Shown piece by piece: positions 50,407-60,586 of a DNA stretch of 64,000 nt; within the stretch, counting starts at the first letter, position 1; each line of letters starts with the position of its first letter. This stretch comes from Rhizomonospora bruguierae (lineage in GTDB: Bacteria; Actinomycetota; Actinomycetes; Mycobacteriales; Micromonosporaceae), in the NCBI RefSeq assembly GCF_018397995.1, contig NZ_BBQH01000021.1, positions 28,321 through 92,320 on the forward strand. Direction: 5' to 3'. The notes under the pieces were generated by a model, which did no database searches, had not been told where the DNA came from, and worked only from the letters and a program-made list of their open reading frames with translations. The translations under genes and the position numbers were made by a program.

Positions 50407-51680
50407 CCATCGCCGCCGTCGACGTGATCCGGGCCAAGCGGGACGGCCGGGCGCTGACCGACGAACAGATCGACTGGGTGCTCGCCGGCTACACGCGGGG
50501 CGAGGTGGCCGAGGAGCAGATGGCCGCGCTGGCCATGGCGATCCTGCTCAACGGCATGACCCCGGACGAGATCAGCCGCTGGACCGCCGCGATGATCGCC
50601 AGCGGCGAGCGCCTGGACCTGTCCACCGTGCCGCGGCCGACGGTCGACAAGCACTCCACCGGCGGCGTCGGCGACAAGATCACTCTGCCGCTCACGCCGC
50701 TCGTGGCGGCCTGCGGCGCGGCGGTACCGCAGCTTTCCGGCCGCGGGCTCGGCCACACCGGCGGGACGCTGGACAAGCTCGAGTCGATCCCGGGGTGGCG
50801 GGCGACGCTCACCACCGACGAGTTCCTCGCCCAGCTCGCCGCCGTCGGGGCGGTCATCTGCGCGGCCGGCGAGGGCCTCGCCCCCGCCGACCGCAAGCTC
50901 TACGCCCTGCGCGACGTGACCGGCACGGTCGAGTCGATCCCGCTGATCGCCAGCTCGATCATGAGCAAGAAGATCGCCGAGGGGACCGGCGCGCTGGTGC
51001 TGGACGTGAAGGTCGGCTCCGGCGCCTTCATGAGGTCGCGGTCCGACGCGCGGGCCCTGGCCGAGACGATGGTGGCGCTCGGCCGGGCGCACGGCGTGAC
51101 CACGTTCGCCCTGCTCACCGGCATGGACACCCCGCTCGGCCGGGCCGTCGGCAACGCCGTCGAGGTCGCGGAGTCCGTCGAGGTGCTCGCCGGGGGCGGA
51201 CCGCCGGACGTGGTCGAGCTGACCCTGACCCTGGCCCGCGAGATGCTCGACGCCGCCGGGCTGACCGGTGTCGACCCCGCGGACGCGCTGCGCGACGGCC
51301 GGGCGATGGACACCTGGCGGGCGATGGTCCGGGCGCAGGGCGGCGACCCGTCCGCCCCGCTGCCCACCGCCCGGGAGACCGAAGTGGTCCGCGCCGACCG
51401 GGACGGCTACGTGACGGCCATCGACGCGTACCGCATCGGCGTGGCCGCGTGGCGGCTCGGCGCCGGCCGGGCGCGCAAGGAGGACCCGGTCAGCGCCGCG
51501 GCCGGTGTCGTGCTGCACCGGAACCCCGGCGACCCGGTCCGCGCCGGCGACCCGCTCTACGAACTGCGCGCCGACGACGTCGACCGGCTCCCCGCCGGGA
51601 CCGCCGCCGCCGGTGGCGCGGTCACGATCGGCGCCGAGCCGCCGTCCGTGCCGCCGCTGGTTCTCGACCGGATCGCCTGA
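50403..51680 (+). CDS. deoA: thymidine phosphorylase
   Basis: A 425-residue pyrimidine-nucleoside phosphorylase of the NP-III family that cleaves thymidine (and uridine) with phosphate. Phosphate site KHSTGGVGDKITLPL (~81-95), signature SGRGLGHTGGTLDKLESIPG (~114-133), S-x-I-M-S-K-K-I-A-E-G (~183-193). The C-terminal alpha/beta lid ends with LRADDVDRLPAG. GTG overlaps the cdd stop, so deamination and phosphorolysis are coupled in one transcript with the uptake system. Confidence 0.95.
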   Translation: MTIAAVDVIRAKRDGRALTDEQIDWVLAGYTRGEVAEEQMAALAMAILLNGMTPDEISRWTAAMIASGERLDLSTVPRPTVDKHSTGGVGDKITLPLTPLVAACGAAVPQLSGRGLGHTGGTLDKLESIPGWRATLTTDEFLAQLAAVGAVICAAGEGLAPADRKLYALRDVTGTVESIPLIASSIMSKKIAEGTGALVLDVKVGSGAFMRSRSDARALAETMVALGRAHGVTTFALLTGMDTPLGRAVGNAVEVAESVEVLAGGGPPDVVELTLTLAREMLDAAGLTGVDPADALRDGRAMDTWRAMVRAQGGDPSAPLPTARETEVVRADRDGYVTAIDAYRIGVAAWRLGAGRARKEDPVSAAAGVVLHRNPGDPVRAGDPLYELRADDVDRLPAGTAAAGGAVTIGAEPPSVPPLVLDRIA

Positions 51681-51766
51681 CCGGCACCCCGGGCGCTTTG
51701 TCCGCCGGGCCGCCGACCGCTAGGCTCGCCGTCCGGCTTAGACGCTGACCCAAGAGTGAGGGGACC

Positions 51767-52447
51767 GTGCCTGTACCGGCACCCGACCCGCACGAGGTGC
51801 GGGCCGCAACGGCGGCGGAACTGCGGAGGCTGGGCCTGCCCCCGCCCCCCGAGCAGTACCCGCTGGTGTGGGACCTCGGCGACGAGGTCGAGCTGCGCCC
51901 CACCGCCGAGTTGGAGGCGCGCGCCGCCGTGCTCAACGTGGTCCTGGCCCGCTGCTTCGGCATGACCCAGGAGGACGCGATGGGCTGGCTGCTCGGCGCC
52001 CGCCTGGTGGAGCAGGTCACCCCGCCCGAGTGGCGCTTCGTCGCCACCGACACCGGCGACCGCCGCTCGTTCATCCTCCACCTGGACGCCGTCTACGCGC
52101 TGGCCTGGCTGCTCGGCCTCTGCAAGCACCTCGACCCCGCCGCGCCGCCCGACGACGGCCTCGCCGCCCTGCTCCCCAACCTGCCGGCCGGGGAGACCTT
52201 CGAGCACTGGCGCTCCCGGATGCTGGCCGCCAAGCGCGACCCGGTCGAGGCGGCGATCGTCCTGGACCTCTACTACTGCCTCGACTGGTCCTACCTGGAG
52301 TGCGAGCGCCTCGGCCTGCCCCTGCCCGGCCCGATCGACGCGAACGCCGTCGGCCAGCGCCGCTGGGCCCTGGAATGGGGCATCGTCTTCCGCGGCCCGT
52401 ACCACGACCCCCCGCCCGGGTGGGAACAGGTCGACCTCTCCACCTAG
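51767..52447 (+). CDS. DUF4272 domain protein
   Basis: 226 residues, soluble. The LRRLGLPPPPEQYPLVWDLGDEVELRPTAE region, RAAVLNVVLARCFG, and the Trp-rich VYALAWLLGLCKHLDPAAPP and EHWRSRMLAAKRDPVEAAIVLDLYYCLDWS stretches match the DUF4272 pattern (RxxALAWALG...D..YRLHWA type). No biochemical role is known. Co-directional with deoA after an 86-base gap that may contain its own promoter. Confidence 0.78.
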   Translation: MPVPAPDPHEVRAATAAELRRLGLPPPPEQYPLVWDLGDEVELRPTAELEARAAVLNVVLARCFGMTQEDAMGWLLGARLVEQVTPPEWRFVATDTGDRRSFILHLDAVYALAWLLGLCKHLDPAAPPDDGLAALLPNLPAGETFEHWRSRMLAAKRDPVEAAIVLDLYYCLDWSYLECERLGLPLPGPIDANAVGQRRWALEWGIVFRGPYHDPPPGWEQVDLST

Positions 52448-52466
52448 ATCCGTTCCACCTAGATCC
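52439..52466 (+). repeat. short tandem duplication spanning the DUF4272 stop codon
   Basis: TCCACCTAGATCC occurs at 52439-52451 and 52454-52466 (15-base period). The first copy contains the TAG stop. Probably replication slippage with no function. Confidence 0.6.
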
Positions 52467-52479
52467 TTGTTCGGGCGCC

Positions 52480-53334
52480 CTACGCGCGGGGCCGGTAGGC
52501 GGTCAGCGTCACGGAGGCGGTCACCGCGACCGGTTCGGGCCGGGCGGCCAGCGCCTCGTCCAGCGCCGCCGGGTCGGTGTGCCAGGCACTCGGCCCCATC
52601 CCGACCGCCGTGCGCACCTCGGCGCGGGACAGCAGCAGCCGCCGCTCCAGCGGGGCCGCCCCGCCCGCCACGAAGTGCGGCGCGAGGCTGGCCGCCACCC
52701 GCTGATCCTTGGCCGGGTCAACGGACAGCAGACCCCGGCTGCCTTGGTGCCGGCGGCTCAGTGCGACCAGTTCGCCGAGGTGCGCGGCGGTCGGGGTGAT
52801 CACGAGCAGGGTGCCGCCGGGCGCCAGGGCGCGCCGGAACTCCGCGCCGTTGCGGGGCGCGAACACGTTCAGGATCAGGCCGGCGGCGCCGTCCGCGACG
52901 GGCAGGCGGCGCCAGGTGTCGGCCAGCGCCGCGCCGGCCCGGGGGTGGGCGCGGGCCGCCCGGCGCAGCGCCGGCTTCGACACGTCCAGGGTCAGGCCGG
53001 GGGCGTCCGGCAGGGCGGCCAGCACGGCGGCCAGGTGCCGTCCGGTGCCGCCGCCCGGGTCCACGACCAACCCCTCGCGGTACCGGGGCAGCGCCGCCTC
53101 CGCGAGCGCGGCCGAGATGAAGTCGTAGTGCCCGGCGCCGAGGAACGCCTCCCGCGCCGCGACCATCTCGGCGGTGTCCCCGGTGTGGGGCACGGGGCCG
53201 GCGGTGAGCGACACGTAGCCCTGTCGGGCGACGTCGAAGCCGTGCCCGCGCGGGCAGCGCAGCGCGCCGGGCCGCGCGGACAGCGGCTCCCGGCACACCG
53301 GGCACCGCAGGTACGCCACCACCTCGTCGTTCAT
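52480..53334 (-). CDS. RlmA-family 23S rRNA guanine-N1 methyltransferase
   Basis: 284 residues. A zinc-ribbon start with YLRCPVCREPL and LRCPRGHGFDVARQGYVSL (Cys-x2-Cys...Cys-x3-His). A SAM motif I VVDPGGGTGRHLAAVL (~88) follows, where the E. coli enzyme has D-x-GCGEG. LILNVFAPRNGAEFRRALAPGG (~155) also fits the RlmA/TlrB/MyrA group. RlmA(I) methylates G745, RlmA(II)/TlrB G748 of 23S rRNA; the latter protects producers from tylosin or mycinamicin. Whether this is a housekeeping or resistance enzyme cannot be told. No macrolide cluster is visible in the window. Confidence 0.85.
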   Translation of the reverse strand: MNDEVVAYLRCPVCREPLSARPGALRCPRGHGFDVARQGYVSLTAGPVPHTGDTAEMVAAREAFLGAGHYDFISAALAEAALPRYREGLVVDPGGGTGRHLAAVLAALPDAPGLTLDVSKPALRRAARAHPRAGAALADTWRRLPVADGAAGLILNVFAPRNGAEFRRALAPGGTLLVITPTAAHLGELVALSRRHQGSRGLLSVDPAKDQRVAASLAPHFVAGGAAPLERRLLLSRAEVRTAVGMGPSAWHTDPAALDEALAARPEPVAVTASVTLTAYRPRA

Positions 53335-53390
53335 GCGCTGTTGCTCATACGGATCGGGTTGTCGCCTCGGGAGGGAAGTAGGGTTCGTCC

Positions 53391-54464
53391 ATGGTCGCAA
53401 TCAGTCTGGACGAGATCCGCCGGGCCCCCAAGGCACTGCTGCATGATCACCTGGACGGCGGCCTGCGCCCGGAGACGATCGCGGAGCTGGCGGCCGAGGT
53501 GGGCCACGAGCTGCCCGAGTCGGACCCGGCGCGGCTGCGGACCTGGTTCGCGGCGGCCGCCGACTCGGGATCGCTGGAGCGCTACCTGGAGACGTTCGCG
53601 CACACCGTCGGGGTGATGCAGACCGCACCCGCGCTGCACCGGGTCGCCGAGGAGTGCGCGCTGGACCTGGCCACCGACGGCGTGGTGTACGCCGAGGTGC
53701 GCTTCGCGCCGGAGCAGCACACCGAGCGGGGGCTGGCGCTCGGCGAGGTGGTGGAGGCGGTGCTGGCCGGCTTCCGGTCCGGCGCCGCGCGGGCGGCGGA
53801 GGCGGGTCACCAGATCCGGGTCGGCACGCTGCTGACCGCGATGCGGCATGCGGCCCGCTCGATGGAGATCGCGGAGCTGGCGGTGCGGTACCGGGACGAC
53901 GGCGTGGTCGGCTTCGACATCGCCGGCGCGGAGGCGGGCTTCCCGCCCACCCGGCATCTGGACGCGTTCGAGTACCTGCAACGGGAGAACTTCCACTTCA
54001 CCATCCACGCCGGCGAGGCGTTCGGGCTGCCGTCGATCTGGCAGGCGATCCAGTGGTGTGGCGCGGACCGGCTGGGCCACGGGGTGCGGATCGTCGACGA
54101 CATCGCGCCGGCGACCGGGCGGCTCGGCCGGCTGGCCGCGTACGTGCGGGACAAACGGATTCCGCTGGAGCTGTGCCCGTCGTCCAACGTGCAGACCGGC
54201 GCGGCGTCGTCGATCCGCGAGCACCCGATCGGCATGCTGCGGGATCTGCGCTTCCGGGTGACGGTGAACACCGACAACCGGCTGATGAGCAACACCAGCA
54301 TGAGCCGGGAGATGGCGCTGCTGGTGGACGCGTTCGGCTACGGCTGGCCGGAGTTGCAGTGGTTCACGATCAACGCGATGAAGAGCGCCTTCATCCCGTT
54401 CGACGAGCGCCTGGAGATCATCAACGAGGTCATCAAGCCGGCGTACGCCAAGCTGATCGGCTAG
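53391..54464 (+). CDS. add: adenosine deaminase
   Basis: A 357-residue zinc TIM-barrel that converts adenosine to inosine. Metal and catalytic residues: [12 protein letters not shown] (~15-26), TIHAGEAFG (His and catalytic Glu, ~204-212), LGHGVRI (~227), [14 protein letters not shown] (Asp, ~289-302). In the same region as cdd and deoA, as in Mycobacterium (Rv3313c-Rv3315c). It ends 6 bases from a converging glycosyltransferase gene. It diverges from the rRNA methyltransferase with a 56-base gap. Confidence 0.95.
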   Translation: MVAISLDEIRRAPKALLHDHLDGGLRPETIAELAAEVGHELPESDPARLRTWFAAAADSGSLERYLETFAHTVGVMQTAPALHRVAEECALDLATDGVVYAEVRFAPEQHTERGLALGEVVEAVLAGFRSGAARAAEAGHQIRVGTLLTAMRHAARSMEIAELAVRYRDDGVVGFDIAGAEAGFPPTRHLDAFEYLQRENFHFTIHAGEAFGLPSIWQAIQWCGADRLGHGVRIVDDIAPATGRLGRLAAYVRDKRIPLELCPSSNVQTGAASSIREHPIGMLRDLRFRVTVNTDNRLMSNTSMSREMALLVDAFGYGWPELQWFTINAMKSAFIPFDERLEIINEVIKPAYAKLIG

Positions 54465-54470
54465 CCCCGG

Positions 54471-56066
54471 CTACAGCAGCGGTACGGCAGGCAGGTAGAC
54501 CCGGTAGCTGCCGAAGGTGCGAACCAGCACCGAACGGCCGGCGAGCCGGGCCCGCAGGTTGTCGTCGAGCGGTGAACCGGCCAGCACCACGTACCCCGGG
54601 TCGGGGGCGGCGAGCACGGCCGCCCGGTACGGCGGGTGCCGGTCGAAGCCGGGGGAGAGGTCGTCGGCGAGTACGGCGCAGACGATCCGCTCCCGGGTGG
54701 CGAACGTGAGGCGGTTGCAGGTCCAGTACTCGCCGTAGACGCGGGTGACGTCCCGCTCGGTCAGGTACGTGACGACGTCCCGGTGGTCGCGGTCGTTCGC
54801 CCGGATCCCGCCGACCGTGCCGGCGGCGGCGACCGTGGCGGCGACGGACGCCAGCAGCACGGCGGCGAGCGTCGCGCCGGCCGCGAGCCCGGCGGCCCGC
54901 CGCGCGCCGGCCCGCCGGCCGCCGGGCGACCGCAGGCCGACCATGAGCGTCCACAGTGGCCACAGTGCGGCCGGGGTGGACAGCAGCAGGCAGCTCAGGT
55001 AGCGGGCGCTCTCGATCGGCGTGAGCGCCGCGGCCGGGCTGCGCAGATACAGCAGTATGGTGACCAGCGCGGCGCCGGCCAGCGCCAGCCGGCCCGCCTG
55101 GCGCACCTGAGCGGCGGGCTCGGCGGGCGCGGTGCCGGCGGCGAGCGGTGCCGTGCGGCGGGCGGCCCGCAGGGCGAGCACCGCCATGGCGGTGGCGGCC
55201 AGCAGGAGCGGCACGTACGCGGCGCCCCAGAAGAGGTGCCCGACGCCGCACCGGCCGGGCGGGCACAGGCCGGTGCCGAGCGGGATGCCGAGCAGCACGC
55301 CGCCGTAGACCTGGTCGGCGGCGGTGAACCCGGCGGCTTCGCCCGCCATGTTCAGGTGCAGCAGGACGGCGATCGAGTTCTCTCGCAGGGGGCTGGTGAG
55401 GTCGTGCGCGACGAGCGGCGCGAGGCCCAGCAGGGCACCCCCGGCCAGCGCGGCGCCCGCCCGCCCCCACAACTCGCCACCCCGGTACGCCAGCAGCAGC
55501 GCGCCCGCCGCCGCCACATACGGCGCGACCAGGAAGTCCGCCCAGAGCGCCAGGCCGGCGCCCAGGCCCCAGAGGGCGTACGGCCACCAGCGGCGGGGAG
55601 CCCGGACGGCGAACCGGACCGCCCCGAGCAGCAGCCCGGCGGCCAGCGCGTTGATCTCCGGGTAGCCGCCGCCGGCGATCAGCTCGTCCTTGAGCACCCG
55701 GTCCGAGCCGAGCGCGAGCAGGCCCACCACGGCGACCGCGTACCAGGGCGCGTACAGCCGGCGGGTCAGCAGGTACATCGCGGCCAGGAAGGCCGCGTAC
55801 AGCGCCAGCGTGACCAGGCGCAGCAGCGCCACCGACGGGGTGAGGACCGCGAACAGCGGCGCCGCCAGGTACGCCTCGACCGCGCCCATGTAGTGCTGGC
55901 CGTAGAAGAAGACCGGGTGCGCGCCGCGCTCGGCGATGTGCACCGCCATCAGGCCGATCGTCGCCTCGTCGCTGTTCGTCGGCGGAGCGCCGGTCAGCAC
56001 CAGGGCCAGCCGGAACGCGATGCCGAGCGCGCCGAGCGCCAACGCCACCCGCGCGGCCCGCGTCAT
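54471..56066 (-). CDS. membrane glycosyltransferase, GT-C / PMT-like, unknown acceptor
   Basis: 531 residues with about 10-12 hydrophobic helices. The first external loop has the acidic motif TNSDEATIGLMAVHIAERG (~28-46), comparable to the catalytic Asp-Glu of PMT and ArnT enzymes. A second soluble-looking region lies at the C-terminus (DVVTYLTERDVTRVYGEYW...), as in ArnT-like proteins. It probably moves a sugar from a polyprenyl phosphate onto an envelope acceptor. Distinct from pmt at 2724. The downstream gene on its strand is none; its upstream neighbour is the P-loop kinase, 20 bases away. Confidence 0.82.
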   Translation of the reverse strand: MTRAARVALALGALGIAFRLALVLTGAPPTNSDEATIGLMAVHIAERGAHPVFFYGQHYMGAVEAYLAAPLFAVLTPSVALLRLVTLALYAAFLAAMYLLTRRLYAPWYAVAVVGLLALGSDRVLKDELIAGGGYPEINALAAGLLLGAVRFAVRAPRRWWPYALWGLGAGLALWADFLVAPYVAAAGALLLAYRGGELWGRAGAALAGGALLGLAPLVAHDLTSPLRENSIAVLLHLNMAGEAAGFTAADQVYGGVLLGIPLGTGLCPPGRCGVGHLFWGAAYVPLLLAATAMAVLALRAARRTAPLAAGTAPAEPAAQVRQAGRLALAGAALVTILLYLRSPAAALTPIESARYLSCLLLSTPAALWPLWTLMVGLRSPGGRRAGARRAAGLAAGATLAAVLLASVAATVAAAGTVGGIRANDRDHRDVVTYLTERDVTRVYGEYWTCNRLTFATRERIVCAVLADDLSPGFDRHPPYRAAVLAAPDPGYVVLAGSPLDDNLRARLAGRSVLVRTFGSYRVYLPAVPLL

Positions 56067-56085
56067 TCGGCCTCCCGTCCCCGCG

Positions 56086-56835
56086 TTACCTCTGATTCGG
56101 CTCGCCGGACAGTGTGGCAGGACCGGGCGACAGTTGGGCGCCCCACGGCGCCGCGGCGCCGGCCGGCGTGGCGCTTCCCAGGGCCGCGCTTTCCGGCGCT
56201 TGGCCCCGCGGTATCTGGTCGCCCAGTGCCCCGTCGCGCAGCCTCTCCTCGCGCAGGGCGGCGACCTGACGCAGGAACCGAGCCGCGCGGGCCGGCTCAC
56301 AGCCCAGCCCTGCCTGCCGGGCCAGCACCCGGGGTTCGTCGCGCAGCAGCGCGTACCCCCGGCGCACGAGTACGCCCGGGGGCTTGCGGCGTTCGGCCAG
56401 GTCCCGCGCGAGGCGGCGGGCGAAGGTCAGGCCGCGGGGCCGCCGCAGCGCGTACGCCCCGGCGAGCAGGCCGCGGCGCGCGCACTCCGCGGTGATATCG
56501 GCGGCGAAGATACCTTCGGCGACGAAGAGTGGCGCTCTGGCCAGATCGAGTAGCCGAGCGGCCACCCGCCGGTCGGCGCCGATCGCGTACACCGGCACCT
56601 CCGCCTTGCCGTCAACGGCCAGCCGGGCAATGGTTTCGACCGCCGTCGCCGCATCCCAGGCGAGTGGTGACTCCCAGTCGACCATTCCCGCGGTGTGCGG
56701 CAGGCTCGGGTCGTCGCCATCCTTGTAGAAGTCGTCCAGGCAGAGCACCGGGAGCCCGGTCCGTCGGGCGATATACGACTTGCCCGAGCCGGAGGGACCC
56801 GCGAGAAGGATCACGCGAGCCGGATGAGATATCAC
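56086..56835 (-). CDS. uridine-kinase-like P-loop phosphotransferase
   Basis: 249 residues. P-loop LLAGPSGSGKSYIARR (~10-25), the base-recognition CLDDFYKDGD (~32-41), MVDWESPLAWD (~51-61) and EVPVYAIGADRRV (~79-91) follow the uridine kinase/phosphoribulokinase layout. APLFVAEGIFAADI (~101-114) is the second core strand. The last 45 residues are low complexity. UMP formation from uridine would close the salvage loop with cdd in this window; specificity is inferred. GTG start; 182 bases to the divergent sensor kinase. Confidence 0.8.
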   Translation of the reverse strand: MISHPARVILLAGPSGSGKSYIARRTGLPVLCLDDFYKDGDDPSLPHTAGMVDWESPLAWDAATAVETIARLAVDGKAEVPVYAIGADRRVAARLLDLARAPLFVAEGIFAADITAECARRGLLAGAYALRRPRGLTFARRLARDLAERRKPPGVLVRRGYALLRDEPRVLARQAGLGCEPARAARFLRQVAALREERLRDGALGDQIPRGQAPESAALGSATPAGAAAPWGAQLSPGPATLSGEPNQR

Positions 56836-57016
56836 TGTCTGTCACTCCGGGCAAACACCTTGCTACGAAACACTACGAACATCTCACCACAGGCCCGGCC
56901 GGTACCAACCTGGGCTTTCTTCTTGACACTCGGCGTGATGGAATCTCGGGGGTTCGACCCGGCGGGGGTCGGACGGTGAGCGGTGTCCGTGATGGCTTTC
57001 CTAGGAGGGCGGTGAC
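56836..57016. promoter_or_regulatory. divergent promoter region of the kinase and the conservon
   Basis: 181 bases without an ORF. TTGACA at 56923-56928 on the plus strand is a good -35 candidate, but no convincing -10 follows at 17 bases. AGGAGGGCGGTGAC is the ribosome site of the histidine kinase GTG. AT-richer stretches (CTACGAAACACTACGAACATC, read in two parts) probably include minus-strand promoter elements. Confidence 0.35.
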
Positions 57017-60000
57017 GTGAGCGAGCGGTCAACGACGGGAGGCCTCCTGTCGTACCTGCGCCGGCCCGCCGGCCGGCTCCGTGACCTGCCCATCTGGTCC
57101 AAGCTGGTCCTCATCATGATCGTACCGACGATCGCGACGATCGCGGTCGGCATCAACGGTCTGGTCGGGCACCTACAGGCGGCCAAGGACGCGGAGCGGG
57201 CCCGCGCCCTGACCAGCCTCATCGACGTCTCCGGCGAGCTGGCGCAGAACCTCCAGGAGGAGCGCGCCGCCGCCGTCATGGTGCTGGGCAACCGGGACCC
57301 GAAGGCGCGCGCCGAGCGGATGTCCGCGTACAGCAAGGCGCAGGGCGCCGTGGAGCAGTCGCGCCGGCCGTACAACCGCGAGCAGGCCACGCTGAGCGAC
57401 CTGCCAACCAGCTTCGCCACCCTGCTGCGGGACATCGACAAGAACCTGCAGGAGCTGCCGGCGACGCGTAGCCAGGTGGCGAACCTCAACCTCCAGCTGA
57501 GCGACGCGATCCGCAACTACACCACCCTGCTGGACGAGTTGCTGAACATCCGCGACTCGTCGATCCAGCTCGCCGGCGACAACGACCTCGGTGAGCGGAT
57601 GCGGGCCACCACCGCGCTGGCGCGGCTGAAGGAGGCGCACCAGTCCGAGCGGGTGGTGGGCCTGCAGGCGCTGGCCATGGGCGACATGACCACCGAGTTG
57701 CAGCGCGCCTACATCCGCACCAAGACCAGCCAGGACCAGGCCGAGCAGCAGTTCGTCTCGGTCGCCAGCGACAGCGAACGGAAGCTGCTGCAGGACCGGG
57801 TGGCCGGCAGCGATCGGCGGCTGGCCGAGCGGTACCGGGGCGTGATGGACAGCAAGGGCCCCGGCAGCATGTCGGACCTCGGCTTCAACGCGGTCCAGTG
57901 GGACACCGCGCTGGGCACCCAGGCGGCCCTGCTGTGGGAGGTGGAGAAGCAGCTCGACGGCGTGGCCGCGGACCGGGCCACCGAGCTGTACGACGCGGTG
58001 ATCCGGCGGCTGTTCGTGGAGACCAGCCTGCTGCTGATCGCCGTGCTGATCGCGTTCCTGTTCGCCTGGCTGGTCGCCCGGTCGATGGCCCGGTCGCTGC
58101 GCGAGCTGCGGCACGGCGCGCTCGCGGTGGCCCAGCACGGGCTGCCGCACGCGGTCGCCCGGCTGCGCGACCCGCAGGTCTCCACCTCCGGCTCGGCGCA
58201 GCAACTGGCCGCGCAGATCGCCGAGCCGCTGCCGGTGCGCAGCAAGGACGAGTTCGGCCAGGTGACCGAGGCGTTCAACCAGGTCCACCTGGAGGCGGTG
58301 CGGACCGCGGCCGAGCAGGCCCAGCTGCGCTCCTCCGTCTCGACGATGTTCGTCAACCTGGCCCGCCGCTCGCAGATCCTGGTCGACCGGCTGATCGGCC
58401 ACCTGGACCGGCTGGAGCGCGGCGAGGAGGACCCGGACCGGCTGGCCGAGCTGTTCCAGCTGGACCACCTGGCCACCCGGATGCGCCGCAACGACGAGAA
58501 CCTGCTGGTTCTCGCCGGCGCCGACTCGACCCGCGTGCAGCGCGAGCCGGCCGCCCTGATCGACGTGCTGCGCGCCGCGCAGTCCGAGGTGGAGCACTAC
58601 ACCCGGATCGAGTTCGGCGTCGTGGACCGGGACATCGAGGTGGTCGCGCAGGCGGTCAACGACCTGGTGCACCTGGTCGCGGAGCTGTTCGACAACGCCA
58701 CCGCGTTCTCCCCGCCGGATTCGCACGTCGTGGTGGAGGCCCGCCGGGTCGGCGACCGCGCCGTGCTCTACGTCGAGGACCGGGGCATCGGCGTCAGCCC
58801 GGACCAGCTCGCCGACCTCAACGAGCGGCTGGCCACGCCGCCGGTCGTGGACGTGACCGTCTCCCGGATGATGGGCCTGGTCGTGGTCGCCCGGCTGGCG
58901 TCCCGGCACGGCGTCAAGGTCGAACTGCGCCCGGCCGCCGAGCGGGGCACCATCGCGGACGTCACGCTGCCCACCGAGATCCTGGTGCCGCGGGCGCTCG
59001 TCGGGCGCGGTCCCGGCGCGGGCCTCCCGGCCGGCTCGTCCTCGCTGGTCCCGGCCCCGCCGGCCGCCGGTCACTCGCCGCTCGCGCTGGAGAGCGGCCT
59101 CGCCCCCGCGAGCGGTGGCCCGGGCGGCGCGCCGGCGGACGGCTTCGGCCGGCCGTTCGAGCCCGCCGCGCCGGGGCTCAACGGCGGTTCGTTCAGCGGC
59201 TTCACCCCGGTCAGCTCCCCGCCGGCCAACGGTCCGGGTGGTCCGGCTGTGAACGGCCCGGGCGTCAAGGGGCCAGGCGCCGGCGGGCCCGGCGCCAACG
59301 GCCCGAGCCGACCGCTGCCGGCCTGGTCCGACCTGACCGGCGCGGCCGGCACCAACGGCGGCGGCGCCACCGGCACCGACGGCACGGCCACCGGACCCGG
59401 CGGCGAGGCGCTTCCGCAGCGCCGCAGCGGTGACCACTGGGCGGTCGACGGTGAGGTCTCCGGGCCGCCGGCGGGCATCCCGCGCCAGGTGCCGACCAGC
59501 CCCGAGGTCGGGGCGAATGGCGCGCCGGCCAACGGCGCACCGCGCCCGGGTGGCTTCGCCGAGCGGCTCTCGTCCCGGCCGGGCGGCCCCGGCGGCCCGC
59601 TGGCCCCGCGCCCGGGTGGTGCCGTGCCGCCGTCCGCGAACCCGCCGGTCGTGCCGCCGGCCGCCGCGCCGCCCATGGTGCCGCCGGTCGCCTCCGCTCC
59701 GCCCGCGGTCTCCGTGCCGCCGGTCGTGTCCGCCCCGCCGGTCGGTTCCGGGTCGCCCGCCGGACCGGCGGCCCCGCCCGCGTGGCCGCCGGTCGCGCCG
59801 GAGCGGGAGGCCACGCCGCCGGCCCCGCCGGAGCGGGTCGCCGCCGCGCTGGACATGACCGCCGAGCTGCCCCGGGTCCGCCCGGACGAGCTCGCGGCAC
59901 CGGCCACGCCGTACGTGCCGCCGGCCCAGGCGCAGCGGCAGCGGTTCGCCGACGAGACGATGGAACTGCCGATCTTCCGGGAGCTGGAGTCCGCCTGGTT

Positions 60001-60586
60001 CCGCACCCGGCGCTCGGCGTCACCACCCGGTGCGCCCGGCGGGTCCACGACGATCGCACCGTCTGCACCGGCCGGGGCACCGTCGGCGCCCACCGGGCCG
60101 GTCGAGGAGAAGTTCGCCCCGCCCGCGATGCCCCAGGTGGGTCCCATGGGCGGGGCGGGCGAGATACCAGCCCCGGCACCCGTCCCGGCTCCCGCCGTGA
60201 AGCCGCCGGCGCCCCCGGTGCTCAGCCCGCCGCCCCCGCCCATTGAGGCGATCCGGCCGAGTTGGGAGACGGCGGCGGACGACGGTTGGCGGGCCGCTCA
60301 GGCACTGGCGGAGATAGACATCGACGAGACGACCACCGCGGGGCTGCCCAAGCGGGTACCGATGGCGCAGCTCGTGCCCGGCGGAGTAGAGAAGCCGGTC
60401 GCGGCGGTCCAGCGGCGAACGCCGGAGGGCGTCCGCGGCCTGTTGTCCGCGTACCACCGGGGGGTCCAACGCGGGCGCACGCAGCCGAAGGACGAGCATT
60501 CTCCATCGGTGGGAACCGCAACCGACCCGGGACCAACCCCGGCCGGGCCGGATTCCGTGCAGGCTGGCAAGGAGCATGAGGCATGA
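57017..60586 (+). CDS. conservon sensor histidine kinase (CvnA type) with nitrate-sensing domain
   Basis: 1189 residues. A cytoplasmic start, TM1 (~27-49), an external NIT-like all-helical sensor (~55-325), TM2 (~333-357), HAMP (~355-420). A dimerisation helix with the probable phospho-His in [10 protein letters not shown] (His ~484) is followed by an HATPase ([12 protein letters not shown] ~556, [10 protein letters not shown] ~590, [15 protein letters not shown] ~620). A disordered Pro/Gly/Ala-rich tail of about 440 residues (~660-1100) carries two short conserved motifs: [14 protein letters not shown] (~985) and DDGWRAAQ...[15 protein letters not shown] (~1088-1122). It overlaps cvnB by 4 bases. 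The stimulus is unknown. Confidence 0.93.
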   Translation: MSERSTTGGLLSYLRRPAGRLRDLPIWSKLVLIMIVPTIATIAVGINGLVGHLQAAKDAERARALTSLIDVSGELAQNLQEERAAAVMVLGNRDPKARAERMSAYSKAQGAVEQSRRPYNREQATLSDLPTSFATLLRDIDKNLQELPATRSQVANLNLQLSDAIRNYTTLLDELLNIRDSSIQLAGDNDLGERMRATTALARLKEAHQSERVVGLQALAMGDMTTELQRAYIRTKTSQDQAEQQFVSVASDSERKLLQDRVAGSDRRLAERYRGVMDSKGPGSMSDLGFNAVQWDTALGTQAALLWEVEKQLDGVAADRATELYDAVIRRLFVETSLLLIAVLIAFLFAWLVARSMARSLRELRHGALAVAQHGLPHAVARLRDPQVSTSGSAQQLAAQIAEPLPVRSKDEFGQVTEAFNQVHLEAVRTAAEQAQLRSSVSTMFVNLARRSQILVDRLIGHLDRLERGEEDPDRLAELFQLDHLATRMRRNDENLLVLAGADSTRVQREPAALIDVLRAAQSEVEHYTRIEFGVVDRDIEVVAQAVNDLVHLVAELFDNATAFSPPDSHVVVEARRVGDRAVLYVEDRGIGVSPDQLADLNERLATPPVVDVTVSRMMGLVVVARLASRHGVKVELRPAAERGTIADVTLPTEILVPRALVGRGPGAGLPAGSSSLVPAPPAAGHSPLALESGLAPASGGPGGAPADGFGRPFEPAAPGLNGGSFSGFTPVSSPPANGPGGPAVNGPGVKGPGAGGPGANGPSRPLPAWSDLTGAAGTNGGGATGTDGTATGPGGEALPQRRSGDHWAVDGEVSGPPAGIPRQVPTSPEVGANGAPANGAPRPGGFAERLSSRPGGPGGPLAPRPGGAVPPSANPPVVPPAAAPPMVPPVASAPPAVSVPPVVSAPPVGSGSPAGPAAPPAWPPVAPEREATPPAPPERVAAALDMTAELPRVRPDELAAPATPYVPPAQAQRQRFADETMELPIFRELESAWFRTRRSASPPGAPGGSTTIAPSAPAGAPSAPTGPVEEKFAPPAMPQVGPMGGAGEIPAPAPVPAPAVKPPAPPVLSPPPPPIEAIRPSWETAADDGWRAAQALAEIDIDETTTAGLPKRVPMAQLVPGGVEKPVAAVQRRTPEGVRGLLSAYHRGVQRGRTQPKDEHSPSVGTATDPGPTPAGPDSVQAGKEHEA

